Numbered from the stretch's first letter, positions 1-11,227 are shown. The stretch is 64,000 nt of DNA from Locusta migratoria (GCA_026315105.1 JAOYRU010000078.1:1-64000), one strand, 5' to 3'. Numbers and translations are program-made. Notes: a model not told the origin generated them from the letters alone.

Positions 1-192
1 GATCCATCACACGTCAAACTTGTATCCCTTTCGGCTACGGCATAGCTCTCTCGCCGTGTTTCCAAAGTCTCCTTTCCATGCAGCTAATGAAACAGTAGCG
101 GGAACTCGGTACTCATTATTATTTGTACTGCAGGAGAGAGCACACATATTTGAAAATTATTAACTACTAAAAGTCGAATTCAGAGTGGTGCG

Positions 193-197
193 AAAAA
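193..197 (-). terminator. Pol III terminator of tRNA-His, unit 1
   Basis: A run of five T on the minus strand, nine bases after the discriminator base. Runs of four or more T end RNA polymerase III transcripts. The run recurs in every unit. Confidence 0.8.
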
Positions 198-206
198 TTT
201 GAAAGC

Positions 207-278
207 TGCCGTGACCAGGATTCGAACCTGGGTTATTGCGGCCACAACGCAATGTCCTAACCACTAGACGATCACGGC
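207..278 (-). tRNA. tRNA-His(GTG), unit 1
   Basis: A 72-nt cloverleaf on the minus strand. The acceptor strands GCCGTGA and TCACGGC pair, with discriminator A at 207. The anticodon loop reads TTGTGGC inside a five-pair stem, giving GTG, which decodes CAC and CAU. The T loop is TTCGAAT. No G at position -1 is encoded, so it must be added after transcription as in other eukaryotes. There is no intron and no encoded CCA. The B box lies at 218-228 and a T5 terminator at 193-197. It is the last of the four tRNA genes of the unit in the direction of transcription. Confidence 0.98.
218..228 (-). promoter_or_regulatory. B box of tRNA-His, unit 1
   Basis: The minus strand reads GGTTCGAATCC, a perfect match to the TFIIIC-binding B box. 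It forms the T arm of the tRNA. Confidence 0.85.
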
Positions 279-664
279 TACGATTCCAACGAGTCTCTGA
301 TCGTCTTGTTCTGCAAGTTCGTACTACTTGGCGAAACGCAGAAGCAAAACGATAGCCGTTCATCGTCCCTTAGACAACGTGTGCACACCACAAAATCATG
401 TACCTACGCTGATAGCCCGCTAATCTGCGTACTACGTGTGCAGTTACTTTCTTTTTCGGCGTTCACGTCCATCGCGGCTGCTTGGAGACCACCTCGTTTG
501 CACTTTCGTGTTTCGACAACGTTGCTCCTTAACAAATGGGCAAAGAACCCAAGTCCCTAGGTGCTGTCATCTTGTATCAACAACCGATATTTACTGTAAC
601 TTTCCACGAGCGTCTGCCGAGTAACGGTAAGACAATTGGCATAAGAGAAACACCAAAACAAACA
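279..664. other. Spacer between tRNA-His and tRNA-Glu (unit 1 as the example)
   Basis: 386 bp, repeated in all 28 units. Short reading frames cross it on both strands but have no recognisable domain. It holds the 5' flank of tRNA-His and the 3' flank of tRNA-Glu with its terminator. I see no further RNA gene. Confidence 0.7.
655..658 (-). terminator. Pol III terminator of tRNA-Glu, unit 1
   Basis: Four T on the minus strand, six bases after the discriminator base; followed by GG, so it may leak somewhat. Confidence 0.7.
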
Positions 665-736
665 TTCCGGTGCCGGGAATCGAACCCGGGCCTCCTGGGT
701 GAAAGCCAGGGATCCTAGCCACTAGACCACACCGGA
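665..736 (-). tRNA. tRNA-Glu(TTC), unit 1
   Basis: A 72-nt cloverleaf on the minus strand. Acceptor strands TCCGGTG and CACCGGA pair, discriminator A. The anticodon stem CCTGG/CCAGG encloses loop CTTTCAC, anticodon TTC, reading GAA and GAG. The T loop is TTCGATT with C56 (plus-strand g at 682). The B box GGTTCGATTCC lies at 676-686. This is the reference form; 13 of the 28 copies in the window have A instead of C at position 56. Confidence 0.98.
676..686 (-). promoter_or_regulatory. B box of tRNA-Glu, unit 1 (normal form)
   Basis: The minus strand reads GGTTCGATTCC. In 13 other units the same site reads GGTTAGATTCC, which breaks the most conserved part of the TFIIIC site. Confidence 0.85.
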
Positions 737-1068
737 CTACAAAGAGAAAGCCAACTGCTATGCTGAATGCACACCCACACGCTTCCTCACTGATTATTCA
801 CATTCGAAGAAAGGTATGTCCATGACTTATTTCGTAATGACGATCGCCAGCAATAACGAAGCTCACAAAACTCACGAAAGAAACAGCTGATTACAACATA
901 ATGCTCGTTGTTATGTGCATCGTCTAACAGTGTAGCGCGCACTCGTTGCCACCTAAGTGACACGTGTCTCTGCCTTTGCTCTCCTTACTGCAGAGCGCCA
1001 TTTTATAAAAGGGGAAAAAATCGGGTTTCTGCACTGCCCACCAGAATTCGACAGAGGAAGAAAACAGA
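737..1068. other. Spacer between tRNA-Glu and tRNA-Leu(CAG) (unit 1 as the example)
   Basis: 332 bp, present in every unit. The notable feature is TATAAAAGGGG on the plus strand at 1004-1014, a sequence that would pass as a Pol II TATA box, pointing against the tRNA genes. The T4 terminator of tRNA-Leu(CAG) is at 1061-1064. No reading frame here resembles a known protein. Confidence 0.6.
1061..1064 (-). terminator. Pol III terminator of tRNA-Leu(CAG), unit 1
   Basis: Four T on the minus strand, four bases after the discriminator base. Confidence 0.75.
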
Positions 1069-1150
1069 TGGCAGCGGTGGGATTCGAACCCACGCCTCCG
1101 AGGAGACTGGTACCTGAAACCAGCGCCTTAGACCGCTCGGCCACGCTACC
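1069..1150 (-). tRNA. tRNA-Leu(CAG), unit 1
   Basis: An 82-nt class II tRNA with a long variable arm. Acceptor strands GGTAGCG and CGCTGCC pair, discriminator A. Anticodon stem CTGGT/ACCAG encloses loop TTCAGGT, anticodon CAG, reading CUG. No intron. The B box GGTTCGAATCC is at 1080-1090. It differs from the Leu(AAG) gene of the same unit only in the anticodon region and one or two variable-arm bases, so the two are probably duplicates. None of the 28 copies is interrupted, unlike Leu(AAG). Confidence 0.98.
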
Positions 1151-1720
1151 TTGCGTGCACGGACGGCATGTGTGTTGTCTCGTTGCAGACGACACCACAC
1201 CGTCTTGGCTTAAAAGACGTGCGTGCGTGCGTGCGGCGGCGGCGACGACGACGTTTTAAATCATAGACACTAAGTGTGTATAATTTGCCGTTTTCAAACA
1301 GTCCTATTTCTTTCGAGTTGTCTACCATTCACCTGCGATTATCAATTTACATTCCGTAATTAGTAAGGGTGGTGTGTTTTCGCAAAATTGTCATTGACAC
1401 TGTGCAATTCGGCAGATTTTTCCACGTTAGGTGAGTAGTGCCTCACACTTCACCACATGCATAGCGACACTTCGCTACTAGTCTGACATTACGTCTGATT
1501 GCTTCGAAAATCACGAAATGTAAGGGTGCGGCTCTAGCTGGGAGCATTTCGCGAGTACCTGAGTGCTAATGTATGTCCAAATTGCTGTAGTGACGTTCAC
1601 GCGTGAGCATTCTTGTACAATCAGCTGTGCTAAAACGCATGTGGCAGCTTTCTTTCTTTCTCCTAATTTTTTTTCCTCCTCCGGAAAAAAAAAAGAAAAG
1701 ACAAAATGAGAGTGCAAAAT
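1151..1720. other. Spacer between the two tRNA-Leu genes (unit 1 as the example)
   Basis: 570 bp, the longest spacer. It holds a short GTGC tetranucleotide run followed by GGC and GAC triplets (about 1219-1254; one GGC triplet is lost in unit 18), a small hairpin gtgag/ctcac (1431-1446), and a 10-bp inverted repeat of T8CC and GGA8 around TCCTCC (1667-1692). The inverted repeat lies just beyond the end of tRNA-Leu(AAG), and its A run is 9 or 10 long depending on the unit. No protein gene is recognised. Confidence 0.65.
1716..1719 (-). terminator. Pol III terminator of tRNA-Leu(AAG), unit 1
   Basis: Four T on the minus strand, one base after the discriminator base; longer T runs follow within 30 bases as back-up. 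Confidence 0.8.
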
Positions 1721-1802
1721 TGGCAGCGGTGGGATTCGAACCCACGCCTCCGAAGAGACTGGTGCCTTAAACCAGCGCCTTAGACCGCTCGGCCACGCTA
1801 CC
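1721..1802 (-). tRNA. tRNA-Leu(AAG), unit 1
   Basis: An 82-nt class II tRNA with acceptor strands GGTAGCG and CGCTGCC and discriminator A. Anticodon stem CTGGT/ACCAG encloses loop TTAAGGC, anticodon AAG (A34 expected to become inosine), reading CUU and CUC. B box at 1732-1742. It is the first of the four genes of the unit in the direction of transcription. Two copies of this gene, in units 9 and 28, are cut by retrotransposons at different positions. Confidence 0.98.
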
Positions 1803-2092
1803 AGCGCAGAGATTACGGCCCTTTCTTTCATATGTTGTTTCTGTATCAGTGAATGGCGTAAGGTCACACAACATTCTTTGGCTGTTGATCCATCACACGT
1901 CAAACTTGTATCCCTTTCGGCTACGGCATAGCTCTCTCGCCGTGTTTCCAAAGTCTCCTTTCCATGCAGCTAATGAAACAGTAGCGGGAACTCGGTACTC
2001 ATTATTATTTGTACTGCAGGAGAGAGCACACATATTTGAAAATTATTAACTACTAAAAGTCGAATTCAGAGTGGTGCGAAAAATTTGAAAGC
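1803..2092. other. Spacer between tRNA-Leu(AAG) and the next tRNA-His (unit 1 to 2 as the example)
   Basis: 290 bp, present in every unit. It carries the 5' flank of tRNA-Leu(AAG) and the 3' flank of the next tRNA-His. A 66-codon open frame crosses it but has no recognisable domain, and it is closed in unit 20 by a single base change. Confidence 0.65.
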
Positions 2093-2164
2093 TGCCGTGA
2101 CCAGGATTCGAACCTGGGTTATTGCGGCCACAACGCAATGTCCTAACCACTAGACGATCACGGC
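2093..2164 (-). tRNA. tRNA-His(GTG), unit 2
   Basis: Reads the same as the unit 1 gene. Confidence 0.97.
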
Positions 2165-2550
2165 TACGATTCCAACGAGTCTCTGATCGTCTTGTTCTGC
2201 AAGTTCGTACTACTTGGCGAAACGCAGAAGCAAAACGATAGCCGTTCATCGTCCCTTAGACAACGTGTGCACACCACAAAATCATGTACCTACGCTGATA
2301 GCCCGCTAATCTGCGTACTACGTGTGCAGTTACTTTCTTTTTCGGCGTTCACGTCCATCGCGGCTGCTTGGAGACCACCTCGTTTGCACTTTCGTGTTTC
2401 GACAACGTTGCTCCTTAACAAATGGGCAAAGAACCCAAGTCCCTAGGTGCTGTCATCTTGTATCAACAACCGATATTTACTGTAACTTTCCACGAGCGTC
2501 TGGCGAGTAACGGTAAGACAATTGGCATAAGAGAAACACCAAAACAAACA

Positions 2551-2622
2551 TTCCGGTGCCGGGAATCGAACCCGGGCCTCCTGGGTGAAAGCCAGGGATC
2601 CTAGCCACTAGACCACACCGGA
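2551..2622 (-). tRNA. tRNA-Glu(TTC), unit 2
   Basis: Normal C56 form. Confidence 0.97.
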
Positions 2623-2954
2623 CTACAAAGAGAAAGCCAACTGCTATGCTGAATGCACACCCACACGCTTCCTCACTGATTATTCACATTCGAAGAAAGG
2701 TATGTCCATGACTTATTTCGTAATGACGATCGCCAGCAATAACGAAGCTCACAAAACTCACGAAAGAAACAGCTGATTACAACATAATGCTCGTTGTTAT
2801 GTGCATCGTCTAACAGTGTAGCGCGCACTCGTTGCCACCTAAGTGACACGTGTCTCTGCCTTTGCTCTCCTTACTGCAGAGCGCCATTTTATAAAAGGGG
2901 AAAAAATCGGGTTTCTGCACTGCCCACCAGAATTCGACAGAGGAAGAAAACAGA

Positions 2955-3036
2955 TGGCAGCGGTGGGATTCGAACCCACGCCTCCGAGGAGACTGGTACC
3001 TGAAACCAGCGCCTTAGACCGCTCGGCCACGCTACC
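2955..3036 (-). tRNA. tRNA-Leu(CAG), unit 2
   Basis: Reads the same as the unit 1 gene. Confidence 0.97.
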
Positions 3037-3605
3037 TTGCGTGCACGGACGGCATGTGTGTTGTCTCGTTGCAGACGACACCACACCGTCTTGGCTTAAA
3101 AGACGTGCGTGCGTGCGTGCGGCGGCGGCGACGACGACGTTTTAAATCATAGACACTAAGTGTGTATAATTTGCCGTTTTCAAACAGTCCTATTTCTTTC
3201 GAGTTGTCTACCATTCACCTGCGATTATCAATTTACATTCCGTAATTAGTAAGGGTGGTGTGTTTTCGCAAAATTGTCATTGACACTGTGCAATTCGGCA
3301 GATTTTTCCACGTTAGGTGAGTAGTGCCTCACACTTCACCACATGCATAGCGACACTTCGCTACTAGTCTGACATTACGTCTGATTGCTTCGAAAATCAC
3401 GAAATGTAAGGGTGCGGCTCTAGCTGGGAGCATTTCGCGAGTACCTGAGTGCTAATGTATGTCCAAATTGCTGTAGTGACGTTCACGCGTGAGCATTCTT
3501 GTACAATCAGCTGTGCTAAAACGCATGTGGCAGCTTTCTTTCTTTCTCCTAATTTTTTTTCCTCCTCCGGAAAAAAAAAGAAAAGACAAAATGAGAGTGC
3601 AAAAT

Positions 3606-3687
3606 TGGCAGCGGTGGGATTCGAACCCACGCCTCCGAAGAGACTGGTGCCTTAAACCAGCGCCTTAGACCGCTCGGCCACGCTACC
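3606..3687 (-). tRNA. tRNA-Leu(AAG), unit 2
   Basis: Reads the same as the unit 1 gene. Confidence 0.97.
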
Positions 3688-3977
3688 AGCGCAGAGATTA
3701 CGGCCCTTTCTTTCATATGTTGTTTCTGTATCAGTGAATGGCGTAAGGTCACACAACATTCTTTGGCTGTTGATCCATCACACGTCAAACTTGTATCCCT
3801 TTCGGCTACGGCATAGCTCTCTCGCCGTGTTTCCAAAGTCTCCTTTCCATGCAGCTAATGAAACAGTAGCGGGAACTCGGTACTCATTATTATTTGTACT
3901 GCAGGAGAGAGCACACATATTTGAAAATTATTAACTACTAAAAGTCGAATTCAGAGTGGTGCGAAAAATTTGAAAGC

Positions 3978-4049
3978 TGCCGTGACCAGGATTCGAACCT
4001 GGGTTATTGCGGCCACAACGCAATGTCCTAACCACTAGACGATCACGGC
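3978..4049 (-). tRNA. tRNA-His(GTG), unit 3
   Basis: Reads the same as the unit 1 gene. Confidence 0.97.
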
Positions 4050-4435
4050 TACGATTCCAACGAGTCTCTGATCGTCTTGTTCTGCAAGTTCGTACTACTT
4101 GGCGAAACGCAGAAGCAAAACGATAGCCGTTCATCGTCCCTTAGACAACGTGTGCACACCACAAAATCATGTACCTACGCTGATAGCCCGCTAATCTGCG
4201 TACTACGTGTGCAGTTACTTTCTTTTTCGGCGTTCACGTCCATCGCGGCTGCTTGGAGACCACCTCGTTTGCACTTTCGTGTTTCGACAACGTTGCTCCT
4301 TAACAAATGGGCAAAGAACCCAAGTCCCTAGGTGCTGTCATCTTGTATCAACAACCGATATTTACTGTAACTTTCCACGAGCGTCTGGCGAGTAACGGTA
4401 AGACAATTGGCATAAGAGAAACACCAAAACAAACA

Positions 4436-4507
4436 TTCCGGTGCCGGGAATCGAACCCGGGCCTCCTGGGTGAAAGCCAGGGATCCTAGCCACTAGACCA
4501 CACCGGA
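4436..4507 (-). tRNA. tRNA-Glu(TTC), unit 3
   Basis: Normal C56 form. Confidence 0.97.
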
Positions 4508-4839
4508 CTACAAAGAGAAAGCCAACTGCTATGCTGAATGCACACCCACACGCTTCCTCACTGATTATTCACATTCGAAGAAAGGTATGTCCATGACTTA
4601 TTTCGTAATGACGATCGCCAGCAATAACGAAGCTCACAAAACTCACGAAAGAAACAGCTGATTACAACATAATGCTCGTTGTTATGTGCATCGTCTAACA
4701 GTGTAGCGCGCACTCGTTGCCACCTAAGTGACACGTGTCTCTGCCTTTGCTCTCCTTACTGCAGAGCGCCATTTTATAAAAGGGGAAAAAATCGGGTTTC
4801 TGCACTGCCCACCAGAATTCGACAGAGGAAGAAAACAGA

Positions 4840-4921
4840 TGGCAGCGGTGGGATTCGAACCCACGCCTCCGAGGAGACTGGTACCTGAAACCAGCGCCTT
4901 AGACCGCTCGGCCACGCTACC
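4840..4921 (-). tRNA. tRNA-Leu(CAG), unit 3
   Basis: Reads the same as the unit 1 gene. Confidence 0.97.
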
Positions 4922-5490
4922 TTGCGTGCACGGACGGCATGTGTGTTGTCTCGTTGCAGACGACACCACACCGTCTTGGCTTAAAAGACGTGCGTGCGTG
5001 CGTGCGGCGGCGGCGACGACGACGTTTTAAATCATAGACACTAAGTGTGTATAATTTGCCGTTTTCAAACAGTCCTATTTCTTTCGAGTTGTCTACCATT
5101 CACCTGCGATTATCAATTTACATTCCGTAATTAGTAAGGGTGGTGTGTTTTCGCAAAATTGTCATTGACACTGTGCAATTCGGCAGATTTTTCCACGTTA
5201 GGTGAGTAGTGCCTCACACTTCACCACATGCATAGCGACACTTCGCTACTAGTCTGACATTACGTCTGATTGCTTCGAAAATCACGAAATGTAAGGGTGC
5301 GGCTCTAGCTGGGAGCATTTCGCGAGTACCTGAGTGCTAATGTATGTCCAAATTGCTGTAGTGACGTTCACGCGTGAGCATTCTTGTACAATCAGCTGTG
5401 CTAAAACGCATGTGGCAGCTTTCTTTCTTTCTCCTAATTTTTTTTCCTCCTCCGGAAAAAAAAAGAAAAGACAAAATGAGAGTGCAAAAT

Positions 5491-5572
5491 TGGCAGCGGT
5501 GGGATTCGAACCCACGCCTCCGAAGAGACTGGTGCCTTAAACCAGCGCCTTAGACCGCTCGGCCACGCTACC
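5491..5572 (-). tRNA. tRNA-Leu(AAG), unit 3
   Basis: Reads the same as the unit 1 gene. Confidence 0.97.
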
Positions 5573-5862
5573 AGCGCAGAGATTACGGCCCTTTCTTTCA
5601 TATGTTGTTTCTGTATCAGTGAATGGCGTAAGGTCACACAACATTCTTTGGCTGTTGATCCATCACACGTCAAACTTGTATCCCTTTCGGCTACGGCATA
5701 GCTCTCTCGCCGTGTTTCCAAAGTCTCCTTTCCATGCAGCTAATGAAACAGTAGCGGGAACTCGGTACTCATTATTATTTGTACTGCAGGAGAGAGCACA
5801 CATATTTGAAAATTATTAACTACTAAAAGTCGAATTCAGAGTGGTGCGAAAAATTTGAAAGC

Positions 5863-5934
5863 TGCCGTGACCAGGATTCGAACCTGGGTTATTGCGGCCA
5901 CAACGCAATGTCCTAACCACTAGACGATCACGGC
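5863..5934 (-). tRNA. tRNA-His(GTG), unit 4
   Basis: Reads the same as the unit 1 gene. Confidence 0.97.
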
Positions 5935-6320
5935 TACGATTCCAACGAGTCTCTGATCGTCTTGTTCTGCAAGTTCGTACTACTTGGCGAAACGCAGAAG
6001 CAAAACGATAGCCGTTCATCGTCCCTTAGACAACGTGTGCACACCACAAAATCATGTACCTACGCTGATAGCCCGCTAATCTGCGTACTACGTGTGCAGT
6101 TACTTTCTTTTTCGGCGTTCACGTCCATCGCGGCTGCTTGGAGACCACCTCGTTTGCACTTTCGTGTTTCGACAACGTTGCTCCTTAACAAATGGGCAAA
6201 GAACCCAAGTCCCTAGGTGCTGTCATCTTGTATCAACAACCGATATTTACTGTAACTTTCCACGAGCGTCTGGCGAGTAACGGTAAGACAATTGGCATAA
6301 GAGAAACACCAAAACAAACA

Positions 6321-6392
6321 TTCCGGTGCCGGGAATCGAACCCGGGCCTCCTGGGTGAAAGCCAGGGATCCTAGCCACTAGACCACACCGGA
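6321..6392 (-). tRNA. tRNA-Glu(TTC), unit 4
   Basis: Normal C56 form. Confidence 0.97.
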
Positions 6393-6724
6393 CTACAAAG
6401 AGAAAGCCAACTGCTATGCTGAATGCACACCCACACGCTTCCTCACTGATTATTCACATTCGAAGAAAGGTATGTCCATGACTTATTTCGTAATGACGAT
6501 CGCCAGCAATAACGAAGCTCACAAAACTCACGAAAGAAACAGCTGATTACAACATAATGCTCGTTGTTATGTGCATCGTCTAACAGTGTAGCGCGCACTC
6601 GTTGCCACCTAAGTGACACGTGTCTCTGCCTTTGCTCTCCTTACTGCAGAGCGCCATTTTATAAAAGGGGAAAAAATCGGGTTTCTGCACTGCCCACCAG
6701 AATTCGACAGAGGAAGAAAACAGA

Positions 6725-6806
6725 TGGCAGCGGTGGGATTCGAACCCACGCCTCCGAGGAGACTGGTACCTGAAACCAGCGCCTTAGACCGCTCGGCCAC
6801 GCTACC
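6725..6806 (-). tRNA. tRNA-Leu(CAG), unit 4
   Basis: Reads the same as the unit 1 gene. Confidence 0.97.
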
Positions 6807-7375
6807 TTGCGTGCACGGACGGCATGTGTGTTGTCTCGTTGCAGACGACACCACACCGTCTTGGCTTAAAAGACGTGCGTGCGTGCGTGCGGCGGCGGCG
6901 ACGACGACGTTTTAAATCATAGACACTAAGTGTGTATAATTTGCCGTTTTCAAACAGTCCTATTTCTTTCGAGTTGTCTACCATTCACCTGCGATTATCA
7001 ATTTACATTCCGTAATTAGTAAGGGTGGTGTGTTTTCGCAAAATTGTCATTGACACTGTGCAATTCGGCAGATTTTTCCACGTTAGGTGAGTAGTGCCTC
7101 ACACTTCACCACATGCATAGCGACACTTCGCTACTAGTCTGACATTACGTCTGATTGCTTCGAAAATCACGAAATGTAAGGGTGCGGCTCTAGCTGGGAG
7201 CATTTCGCGAGTACCTGAGTGCTAATGTATGTCCAAATTGCTGTAGTGACGTTCACGCGTGAGCATTCTTGTACAATCAGCTGTGCTAAAACGCATGTGG
7301 CAGCTTTCTTTCTTTCTCCTAATTTTTTTTCCTCCTCCGGAAAAAAAAAGAAAAGACAAAATGAGAGTGCAAAAT

Positions 7376-7457
7376 TGGCAGCGGTGGGATTCGAACCCAC
7401 GCCTCCGAAGAGACTGGTGCCTTAAACCAGCGCCTTAGACCGCTCGGCCACGCTACC
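7376..7457 (-). tRNA. tRNA-Leu(AAG), unit 4
   Basis: Reads the same as the unit 1 gene. Confidence 0.97.
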
Positions 7458-7747
7458 AGCGCAGAGATTACGGCCCTTTCTTTCATATGTTGTTTCTGTA
7501 TCAGTGAATGGCGTAAGGTCACACAACATTCTTTGGCTGTTGATCCATCACACGTCAAACTTGTATCCCTTTCGGCTACGGCATAGCTCTCTCGCCGTGT
7601 TTCCAAAGTCTCCTTTCCATGCAGCTAATGAAACAGTAGCGGGAACTCGGTACTCATTATTATTTGTACTGCAGGAGAGAGCACACATATTTGAAAATTA
7701 TTAACTACTAAAAGTCGAATTCAGAGTGGTGCGAAAAATTTGAAAGC

Positions 7748-7819
7748 TGCCGTGACCAGGATTCGAACCTGGGTTATTGCGGCCACAACGCAATGTCCTA
7801 ACCACTAGACGATCACGGC
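7748..7819 (-). tRNA. tRNA-His(GTG), unit 5
   Basis: Reads the same as the unit 1 gene. Confidence 0.97.
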
Positions 7820-8205
7820 TACGATTCCAACGAGTCTCTGATCGTCTTGTTCTGCAAGTTCGTACTACTTGGCGAAACGCAGAAGCAAAACGATAGCCGT
7901 TCATCGTCCCTTAGACAACGTGTGCACACCACAAAATCATGTACCTACGCTGATAGCCCGCTAATCTGCGTACTACGTGTGCAGTTACTTTCTTTTTCGG
8001 CGTTCACGTCCATCGCGGCTGCTTGGAGACCACCTCGTTTGCACTTTCGTGTTTCGACAACGTTGCTCCTTAACAAATGGGCAAAGAACCCAAGTCCCTA
8101 GGTGCTGTCATCTTGTATCAACAACCGATATTTACTGTAACTTTCCACGAGCGTCTGGCGAGTAACGGTAAGACAATTGGCATAAGAGAAACACCAAAAC
8201 AAACA

Positions 8206-8277
8206 TTCCGGTGCCGGGAATCGAACCCGGGCCTCCTGGGTGAAAGCCAGGGATCCTAGCCACTAGACCACACCGGA
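8206..8277 (-). tRNA. tRNA-Glu(TTC), unit 5
   Basis: Normal C56 form. Confidence 0.97.
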
Positions 8278-8609
8278 CTACAAAGAGAAAGCCAACTGCT
8301 ATGCTGAATGCACACCCACACGCTTCCTCACTGATTATTCACATTCGAAGAAAGGTATGTCCATGACTTATTTCGTAATGACGATCGCCAGCAATAACGA
8401 AGCTCACAAAACTCACGAAAGAAACAGCTGATTACAACATAATGCTCGTTGTTATGTGCATCGTCTAACAGTGTAGCGCGCACTCGTTGCCACCTAAGTG
8501 ACACGTGTCTCTGCCTTTGCTCTCCTTACTGCAGAGCGCCATTTTATAAAAGGGGAAAAAATCGGGTTTCTGCACTGCCCACCAGAATTCGACAGAGGAA
8601 GAAAACAGA

Positions 8610-8691
8610 TGGCAGCGGTGGGATTCGAACCCACGCCTCCGAGGAGACTGGTACCTGAAACCAGCGCCTTAGACCGCTCGGCCACGCTACC
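8610..8691 (-). tRNA. tRNA-Leu(CAG), unit 5
   Basis: Reads the same as the unit 1 gene. Confidence 0.97.
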
Positions 8692-9260
8692 TTGCGTGCA
8701 CGGACGGCATGTGTGTTGTCTCGTTGCAGACGACACCACACCGTCTTGGCTTAAAAGACGTGCGTGCGTGCGTGCGGCGGCGGCGACGACGACGTTTTAA
8801 ATCATAGACACTAAGTGTGTATAATTTGCCGTTTTCAAACAGTCCTATTTCTTTCGAGTTGTCTACCATTCACCTGCGATTATCAATTTACATTCCGTAA
8901 TTAGTAAGGGTGGTGTGTTTTCGCAAAATTGTCATTGACACTGTGCAATTCGGCAGATTTTTCCACGTTAGGTGAGTAGTGCCTCACACTTCACCACATG
9001 CATAGCGACACTTCGCTACTAGTCTGACATTACGTCTGATTGCTTCGAAAATCACGAAATGTAAGGGTGCGGCTCTAGCTGGGAGCATTTCGCGAGTACC
9101 TGAGTGCTAATGTATGTCCAAATTGCTGTAGTGACGTTCACGCGTGAGCATTCTTGTACAATCAGCTGTGCTAAAACGCATGTGGCAGCTTTCTTTCTTT
9201 CTCCTAATTTTTTTTCCTCCTCCGGAAAAAAAAAGAAAAGACAAAATGAGAGTGCAAAAT

Positions 9261-9342
9261 TGGCAGCGGTGGGATTCGAACCCACGCCTCCGAAGAGACT
9301 GGTGCCTTAAACCAGCGCCTTAGACCGCTCGGCCACGCTACC
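9261..9342 (-). tRNA. tRNA-Leu(AAG), unit 5
   Basis: Reads the same as the unit 1 gene. Confidence 0.97.
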
Positions 9343-9632
9343 AGCGCAGAGATTACGGCCCTTTCTTTCATATGTTGTTTCTGTATCAGTGAATGGCGTA
9401 AGGTCACACAACATTCTTTGGCTGTTGATCCATCACACGTCAAACTTGTATCCCTTTCGGCTACGGCATAGCTCTCTCGCCGTGTTTCCAAAGTCTCCTT
9501 TCCATGCAGCTAATGAAACAGTAGCGGGAACTCGGTACTCATTATTATTTGTACTGCAGGAGAGAGCACACATATTTGAAAATTATTAACTACTAAAAGT
9601 CGAATTCAGAGTGGTGCGAAAAATTTGAAAGC

Positions 9633-9704
9633 TGCCGTGACCAGGATTCGAACCTGGGTTATTGCGGCCACAACGCAATGTCCTAACCACTAGACGATCA
9701 CGGC
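9633..9704 (-). tRNA. tRNA-His(GTG), unit 6
   Basis: Reads the same as the unit 1 gene. Confidence 0.97.
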
Positions 9705-10090
9705 TACGATTCCAACGAGTCTCTGATCGTCTTGTTCTGCAAGTTCGTACTACTTGGCGAAACGCAGAAGCAAAACGATAGCCGTTCATCGTCCCTTAGA
9801 CAACGTGTGCACACCACAAAATCATGTACCTACGCTGATAGCCCGCTAATCTGCGTACTACGTGTGCAGTTACTTTCTTTTTCGGCGTTCACGTCCATCG
9901 CGGCTGCTTGGAGACCACCTCGTTTGCACTTTCGTGTTTCGACAACGTTGCTCCTTAACAAATGGGCAAAGAACCCAAGTCCCTAGGTGCTGTCATCTTG
10001 TATCAACAACCGATATTTACTGTAACTTTCCACGAGCGTCTGGCGAGTAACGGTAAGACAATTGGCATAAGAGAAACACCAAAACAAACA

Positions 10091-10162
10091 TTCCGGTGCC
10101 GGGAATCGAACCCGGGCCTCCTGGGTGAAAGCCAGGGATCCTAGCCACTAGACCACACCGGA
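10091..10162 (-). tRNA. tRNA-Glu(TTC), unit 6
   Basis: Normal C56 form. Confidence 0.97.
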
Positions 10163-10494
10163 CTACAAAGAGAAAGCCAACTGCTATGCTGAATGCACAC
10201 CCACACGCTTCCTCACTGATTATTCACATTCGAAGAAAGGTATGTCCATGACTTATTTCGTAATGACGATCGCCAGCAATAACGAAGCTCACAAAACTCA
10301 CGAAAGAAACAGCTGATTACAACATAATGCTCGTTGTTATGTGCATCGTCTAACAGTGTAGCGCGCACTCGTTGCCACCTAAGTGACACGTGTCTCTGCC
10401 TTTGCTCTCCTTACTGCAGAGCGCCATTTTATAAAAGGGGAAAAAATCGGGTTTCTGCACTGCCCACCAGAATTCGACAGAGGAAGAAAACAGA

Positions 10495-10576
10495 TGGCAG
10501 CGGTGGGATTCGAACCCACGCCTCCGAGGAGACTGGTACCTGAAACCAGCGCCTTAGACCGCTCGGCCACGCTACC
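10495..10576 (-). tRNA. tRNA-Leu(CAG), unit 6
   Basis: Reads the same as the unit 1 gene. Confidence 0.97.
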
Positions 10577-11145
10577 TTGCGTGCACGGACGGCATGTGTG
10601 TTGTCTCGTTGCAGACGACACCACACCGTCTTGGCTTAAAAGACGTGCGTGCGTGCGTGCGGCGGCGGCGACGACGACGTTTTAAATCATAGACACTAAG
10701 TGTGTATAATTTGCCGTTTTCAAACAGTCCTATTTCTTTCGAGTTGTCTACCATTCACCTGCGATTATCAATTTACATTCCGTAATTAGTAAGGGTGGTG
10801 TGTTTTCGCAAAATTGTCATTGACACTGTGCAATTCGGCAGATTTTTCCACGTTAGGTGAGTAGTGCCTCACACTTCACCACATGCATAGCGACACTTCG
10901 CTACTAGTCTGACATTACGTCTGATTGCTTCGAAAATCACGAAATGTAAGGGTGCGGCTCTAGCTGGGAGCATTTCGCGAGTACCTGAGTGCTAATGTAT
11001 GTCCAAATTGCTGTAGTGACGTTCACGCGTGAGCATTCTTGTACAATCAGCTGTGCTAAAACGCATGTGGCAGCTTTCTTTCTTTCTCCTAATTTTTTTT
11101 CCTCCTCCGGAAAAAAAAAGAAAAGACAAAATGAGAGTGCAAAAT

Positions 11146-11227
11146 TGGCAGCGGTGGGATTCGAACCCACGCCTCCGAAGAGACTGGTGCCTTAAACCAG
11201 CGCCTTAGACCGCTCGGCCACGCTACC
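11146..11227 (-). tRNA. tRNA-Leu(AAG), unit 6
   Basis: Reads the same as the unit 1 gene. Confidence 0.97.

Noticed and set aside
279..664. 5S rRNA or snRNA gene in the spacers
   Set aside because: I searched by eye for their conserved internal motifs and saw none; a covariance-model search would settle it.
953..1259. Repeated open frames of 60-146 codons in every unit, on both strands
   Set aside because: They read through the tRNA genes themselves (for example peptides with GFEPTPP or SVAERSKAL are translations of tRNA-Leu). Such peptides are common false predictions, and the frames open and close with single spacer changes.
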